The notes under the pieces: generated by a model | Database searches by the model: none | What the model was told of the DNA's origin: nothing | Seen by the model: the letters and a program-made list of their open reading frames with translations, nothing else | DNA from: an uncultured bacterium | GTDB taxonomy: Bacteria > Patescibacteriota > Minisyncoccia > Phycocordibacterales > UBA918 | DNA: 9,396 nucleotides | Assembly: GCA_903839715.1 (NCBI GenBank) | Contig: CAIMDH010000079.1 | Location: forward strand, 1 to 9,396 | Reading direction: 5' to 3' | Translations under genes and position numbers: made by a program | Shown here: piece after piece, positions 6,716-9,396 of the stretch | How positions within the stretch are numbered: the first letter of the stretch is position 1 | Layout: each line of letters starts with the position of its first letter

Positions 6716-6721
6716 TAGGAG
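6716..6721 (+). promoter_or_regulatory. Strong Shine-Dalgarno site of the lipoprotein gene
   Basis: TAGGAG ends 6 nt before the ATG at 6728. It is the only well-placed, near-consensus ribosome binding site I see among the genes of this window, and it starts right after the T-tract of the leader hairpin. Confidence 0.75.
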
Positions 6722-6727
6722 TACACC

Positions 6728-7069
6728 ATGCGTACTATTCTGGTTATCTTGTTCTCCGTACTGTCTCTGTTTTTCAGCGGCTGCAGCGTCCAAGTGACGA
6801 AGCCAACCTTAACCGGCCCTGACTTCACGATCCGCACTCCGCAGAAGTCCTGTACTCGCGAGACTTCTACCTCGACCTACGGCGGCAACGGCTACGGCAG
6901 CAACTCCACCGCCGAAACAGAGACATGTCGCTGGATCGACAGTCAAGGGCGGATATGTACATCACAGACGACCTGGGCCACCAACTGGACCACAAGTCTG
7001 GACAGAAAGACAGGCAAGAATGTGACCAAGCCCGACCGGCGGCAAAGCACAAGTAGCAATTGCCGCTAA
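6728..7069 (+). CDS. Small Ser/Thr- and Cys-containing predicted lipoprotein, unknown function
   Basis: The 113-residue product has a lipoprotein signal peptide: Arg2, a hydrophobic core (4-16), and a lipobox-like FSGC with the acceptor Cys at 19, so it is probably anchored on the outer face of the membrane. The mature part is polar, very rich in Ser, Thr, Asn and Gln, with Gly/Tyr repeats (YGGNGYGSN, 51-59) and four further Cys (42, 67, 77, 112) that could form two disulfides. I recognise no family. Counted by hand, the gene is about 55% GC, well above the adjacent TspO gene (about 42%), and it favours C-ending codons. It also differs in having a consensus promoter, a 48-nt leader with a hairpin and a strong ribosome binding site. 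This suggests either high expression with codon selection or acquisition from another genome. A hairpin follows 3 nt after the stop. Confidence 0.75.
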   Translation: MRTILVILFSVLSLFFSGCSVQVTKPTLTGPDFTIRTPQKSCTRETSTSTYGGNGYGSNSTAETETCRWIDSQGRICTSQTTWATNWTTSLDRKTGKNVTKPDRRQSTSSNCR

Positions 7070-7072
7070 CTT

Positions 7073-7105
7073 AAGCTCCTACAACATAAAATGTTGCAGG
7101 AGCTT
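7073..7105 (+). terminator. Hairpin terminator after the lipoprotein gene
   Basis: AAGCTCCTACAACAT and ATGTTGCAGGAGCTT form a 15-bp stem with one A-C mismatch and a 3-nt AAA loop, starting 3 nt after the stop codon. The following sequence (ATTCATTTGTC) is only moderately T-rich. It ends 11 bp before the promoter element of the TspO gene. Confidence 0.7.
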
Positions 7106-7116
7106 ATTCATTTGTC

Positions 7117-7125
7117 TGGTATACT
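7117..7125 (+). promoter_or_regulatory. Extended -10 promoter for the TspO gene, predicted leaderless
   Basis: TGG-TATACT has its hexamer at 7120-7125, 8 nt before the ATG at 7134. The expected transcription start is near 7132. No -35 box is present, since that region is the arm of the preceding hairpin. Confidence 0.6.
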
Positions 7126-7133
7126 TAGAATAT

Positions 7134-7529
7134 ATGGAAACTTATAATTGGTACACCACACTACTCAAACCTACCTGGGCGCCTCCTTCATGGCTCTTTG
7201 GCCCGGTCTGGTCGGTACTCTACATCATTATTGCGCTTACGTTCGGCTACGTTTTTTATAAGGTCTACCAAGGTGATATTCCAAAGCTAGTAGCTCTGCC
7301 ATTTGCACTCAACTTACTCTTCAATGCCGCGTTTACACCGCTACAGTTTGGTTTACAGAATAACTTTCTTGCCGCTATAGATATCTCACTAATACTGATC
7401 ACGTTGCTGTGGGCACTGATTGTGATCTACCCCTATCAAGCTTTTGTTACCTACGCTAATATTCCGTATTTACTTTGGGTAATATTTGCTACAATTTTGC
7501 AATTTACAATTACATATCTAAATTGGTAA
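7134..7529 (+). CDS. TspO/MBR family protein (tryptophan-rich sensory protein), short form
   Basis: This 131-residue membrane protein has the TspO signatures in order: WYTTLLKPTWAPPSWLFGPVW (residues 6-26), LNLLFNAAF (59-67) at the place of the usual LNxxWN motif, FLAAIDI (78-84), and PYLLWVIFATILQFTITYLN at the C-terminus (111-130). TspO proteins bind porphyrins and other hydrophobic ligands in the membrane and have been linked to tetrapyrrole and stress responses; the role here is unknown. Four helices are evident (about 21-43, 50-68, 78-98 and 105-127). The usual first helix before the KPxWxPP motif is missing, so the protein is about 20-30 residues shorter than typical five-helix members. 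The promoter and hairpin directly upstream leave no room for an N-terminal extension. It is a single-gene transcript ending in a strong terminator. Confidence 0.88.
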   Translation: METYNWYTTLLKPTWAPPSWLFGPVWSVLYIIIALTFGYVFYKVYQGDIPKLVALPFALNLLFNAAFTPLQFGLQNNFLAAIDISLILITLLWALIVIYPYQAFVTYANIPYLLWVIFATILQFTITYLNW

Positions 7530-7538
7530 TGACACACC

Positions 7539-7575
7539 AAAAGCCTCACAACACACTATGTTATGAGGCTTTTTT
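7539..7575. terminator. Bidirectional terminator between the TspO gene and mltG
   Basis: AAAAGCCTCACAACA and TGTTATGAGGCTTTT form a 15-bp stem with one C-A mismatch around the loop CACTA, with a six-T run (7570-7575) on the plus strand and a four-T run on the minus strand. It lies 9 nt after the TspO stop and 5 nt from the mltG stop, so it can end both converging transcripts. Confidence 0.9.
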
Positions 7576-7580
7576 AAACT

Positions 7581-8621
7581 CTAGCGACCTCGTCCGTACA
7601 CGGCTTTTAGTTTAGCGACATGCGCCTCGTAATCTTCAGTACAATAGAAGACGCCTTTAGGGTCATGAAAATAAAACATACAGTCAGTCTCGCGAGGATT
7701 CAAAGCAGCAACAACAGCTTCAACCGATGGGTTAGCGATTGGCGTTGGTGGCAGTCCGGGATTTTGATAGGTGTTATATGGTGATTCAATATACTTATCC
7801 TTGGGTACTATCTTAGGCCACCATAGCTTTTCTGTAACCTTGCTGCCACGAGCATACTGGAGACTGGCATCAAGTTGGAGCGGCATATTAATAAAAAGTC
7901 GATTCCAGATAATTCCCGAAATGTAGCGCATGTCAGTAAAATCGTATGCTTCGCGCTCAAGGAGGGAGGCAATGGTAAGGGCGTCTTTAAGGGGTACCTG
8001 TGCTTCTACTGCAACCCCATAACGGGCCAATATTTCTTCAGCAAAGCGCTCGTAGAGTAAGTCGGCGACATTCTCAGGAGTAGCATCACTCGGCACAACA
8101 TACCGGCCGGGGAAAAACTTACCTTCAGCTAGTACTGGTTCTGCTTGTGCTATGTAGGTAGAAAAAAGCTTGCGTTCCGTATCGTCCCATTTAAGAATAT
8201 CACCGATGTTTTCAACAATTTCCTCACGACGTTCACCAGGATAAATCACTAAAATGCGGCTGACTGAAGATGCGAGATTCTGGTACCAGTCGAACTGAGC
8301 AATTTGTGCAAGCACCCTATCAATCAAACGACCGCGTCTTGAGTTTGTCGTATCAATTGAGAGAAAGGTTTCTACATATAACTCAACTTGTGGATCCTCA
8401 GCGATTTTCTTAGCTAAAACATTAACCCCAACTGGAAAATTATTTTCTACCGTAGTGGTAGCTGTCTCTGTGGTCACTCGTGACTCCATACTAAGAGTAG
8501 CTTCATGAATAATACTTTTACTCCAAAAGACAAAACCGAAAGTAGATACAAAACCAAGCAAGACAAATATAATACCCGCTCGCAGCAGGATACGTTGCAC
8601 ACTGGTAATAAAATTTGACAT
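7581..8621 (-). CDS. mltG: Endolytic murein transglycosylase MltG (YceG-like)
   Basis: MltG is a membrane-anchored lytic transglycosylase that cuts nascent glycan strands in peptidoglycan and helps set their length. The 346-residue product has one N-terminal membrane helix (about 13-33), a variable extracytoplasmic region, a LysM-like subdomain (about 122-176, with EGKFFPGRY at 166-174) and the YceG catalytic domain. The catalytic motif is IASLLEREA (217-225) with Glu222 as the expected catalytic residue. The typical ISGIIWNRL (234-242), LQLDASLQYA (248-257) and the YNTYQNPGLPPTPIANPS stretch (282-299) follow. The length is normal for the family. I chose the ATG at 8621; an in-frame ATG at 8660 would add 13 residues. 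It is divergent from sppA, so the two cell-envelope genes share an 81-bp control region. Confidence 0.95.
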   Translation of the reverse strand: MSNFITSVQRILLRAGIIFVLLGFVSTFGFVFWSKSIIHEATLSMESRVTTETATTTVENNFPVGVNVLAKKIAEDPQVELYVETFLSIDTTNSRRGRLIDRVLAQIAQFDWYQNLASSVSRILVIYPGERREEIVENIGDILKWDDTERKLFSTYIAQAEPVLAEGKFFPGRYVVPSDATPENVADLLYERFAEEILARYGVAVEAQVPLKDALTIASLLEREAYDFTDMRYISGIIWNRLFINMPLQLDASLQYARGSKVTEKLWWPKIVPKDKYIESPYNTYQNPGLPPTPIANPSVEAVVAALNPRETDCMFYFHDPKGVFYCTEDYEAHVAKLKAVYGRGR

Positions 8622-8640
8622 AAGTAGAGATCGACTCTTT

Positions 8641-8646
8641 ATTGTA
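8641..8646 (-). promoter_or_regulatory. Possible -10 box of mltG
   Basis: TACAAT on the minus strand lies 19 nt before the ATG at 8621, predicting transcription from about 8634 and a leader of about 12 nt. It is preceded by GTG, so the TG is one position off the extended -10 spacing, and no -35 or Shine-Dalgarno is visible. It overlaps the start of the longer reading frame from 8660, which favours the shorter start. Confidence 0.35.
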
Positions 8647-8684
8647 CACGATACATGCACTCTATCTATAAAATATAGCGTATA

Positions 8685-8693
8685 TGTTAGAAT
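8685..8693 (+). promoter_or_regulatory. Extended -10 promoter of sppA, predicted leaderless
   Basis: TGT-TAGAAT has its hexamer at 8688-8693, 9 nt before the ATG at 8703, which puts transcription start near 8700. No -35 box is seen 16-18 bp upstream. Confidence 0.6.
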
Positions 8694-8702
8694 GTTGCAC
8701 GT

Positions 8703-9396
8703 ATGGAAATTTCATTTGGTCGAGAGGTAGCTAGTGTTGCACTTAAAGCTTTTGTTGTCGTTCTGACCTTTACAATTCTTATTATAATTTCAAATTTTTG
8801 GTATACCGAAAAAGTAAGTGTCAGTGACGGGATCTGCAATGTCGCAGTATTGCCAATTGAAGGGGTCATTTTACCATTTGTTGAATATGACGATTACGAT
8901 TTAGTAACTACCCCGACAACAGTAAGAACTTTCATAGATCGTATCAAAGACGACCCAGCAATAAAGGGTGTACTGTATGAAATTAACTCACCAGGTGGTG
9001 CGCCAGTTGCTTCGGAGCAGATAAGTGACATCATTGGCGAGAGTGCAATTCCCAGCCTCAGTCTTATAGGCGATGTTGCAGCTTCAGGCGGCTACCTGAT
9101 TGCTGCCTCAGCCGACATTGTTATTGCTTCTGGTATGTCTGATGTCGGGAGTATCGGCGTCACGATGTCATATTTAGAAAATTCCAAACAAAATGAAGAA
9201 GAAGGACTAACCTATGTCGAACTCAACTCCGGCAAATTTAAGGATGCCGGCAACCCTAATAAACCACTATCAGATGAAGAACGAGCGTTATTTGAAAGTG
9301 ACCTTGCTGTTGTACATGATTTATTTGTAAAGCGCGTTGCGGAGTTGCGCCACAAAACAATTGAGGAAATTAGTGCTTTGGCCGATGGCGCCAGCA
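8703..9396 (+). CDS. sppA: Signal peptide peptidase SppA, serine protease (3' end cut by window)
   Basis: The first 231 residues are present and the frame is still open at the right edge. SppA is a membrane-anchored Ser-Lys protease of the ClpP/crotonase fold that degrades leftover signal peptides. One membrane helix (about 13-33) is followed by the protease domain. Visible motifs are VAVLPIEGVI (47-56), the oxyanion region INSPGGAP (94-101), the nucleophile motif VAASGGYL with Ser128, the stretch DVGSIGV (147-153), and SGKFKDAG (176-183) with Lys178 as the likely general base. The 50-residue Ser-Lys spacing fits the short, single-domain bacterial form rather than the long double-domain E. 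coli form. The ATG at 8703 is supported by the extended -10 box. The gene is divergent from mltG. Confidence 0.93.
   Translation, partial: MEISFGREVASVALKAFVVVLTFTILIIISNFWYTEKVSVSDGICNVAVLPIEGVILPFVEYDDYDLVTTPTTVRTFIDRIKDDPAIKGVLYEINSPGGAPVASEQISDIIGESAIPSLSLIGDVAASGGYLIAASADIVIASGMSDVGSIGVTMSYLENSKQNEEEGLTYVELNSGKFKDAGNPNKPLSDEERALFESDLAVVHDLFVKRVAELRHKTIEEISALADGAS

Noticed and set aside
1..9396. Alternative genetic code with TGA read as an amino acid, as in some Patescibacteria lineages.
   Set aside because: Intact genes end only in TAA or TAG, but none contains an in-frame TGA. Reading through the TGA at 2872-2874 gives no RND sequence, so the standard code suffices.
1..9396. CRISPR arrays, tRNA genes, insertion sequences, toxin-antitoxin or defence genes.
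   Set aside because: I scanned for regular repeats, tRNA-like cloverleaf patterns, transposase motifs and paired small genes and saw none. The inverted repeats found are single hairpins between genes.

Overview
The window looks like a piece of a compact chromosome from a Patescibacteria / Candidate Phyla Radiation bacterium, probably of the Parcubacteria (Paceibacteria) type. This is inference. It rests on tight packing of short genes, AT-leaning sequence, several genes that appear to be transcribed without a 5' leader, several small proteins with no recognisable family, and a gene mix of RND pump with adaptor, MltG, SppA and TspO. No rRNA, tRNA, CRISPR or insertion sequence was seen. All intact genes stop with TAA or TAG, and the genes read cleanly with the standard code.

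Layout from left to right. The left edge (1-189, minus) holds the first 63 codons of a HAD-superfamily hydrolase that runs out of the window. A five-helix membrane protein of unknown function follows (320-877, plus). It converges on a minus-strand efflux operon that reads leftwards from a promoter near 5591-5619: an HlyD/AcrA-type periplasmic adaptor (3998-5563), then an AcrB-like RND transporter. The transporter is split into two reading frames (2872-3996 and 899-2875) by what looks like one missing base near 2891-2895. Rejoined, the halves give about 1031 residues, the normal length for the family. No outer-membrane channel gene lies beside it.

From 5652 to 7575 a run of short plus-strand genes each appears to have its own promoter: a Met-rich helical protein (5670-5984), a flavodoxin-fold NAD(P)H-quinone oxidoreductase-like protein (6052-6636), a GC-rich Ser/Thr/Cys-rich lipoprotein (6728-7069) and a short TspO/MBR protein (7134-7529). 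Hairpins sit in all four gaps after these genes. The TspO gene ends at a strong bidirectional terminator facing the minus-strand mltG gene (7581-8621). mltG is divergent from a signal peptide peptidase SppA gene (8703 to the right edge, truncated).

The most interesting signal is in the promoters. Five plus-strand genes (320, 5670, 6052, 7134, 8703) have a -10 box, four of them with the extended TGn element, ending only 8 or 9 nt before the ATG. This predicts leaderless mRNAs, and none of the five has a recognisable -35 box. The two clear genes or operons with a real leader (the efflux operon and the lipoprotein) instead have -35 and -10 boxes 17 bp apart. The lipoprotein is exceptional: its leader contains a hairpin followed by a T-tract (terminator-like) directly before a strong Shine-Dalgarno site, and its coding sequence is about 55% GC against about 42% in the adjacent TspO gene.
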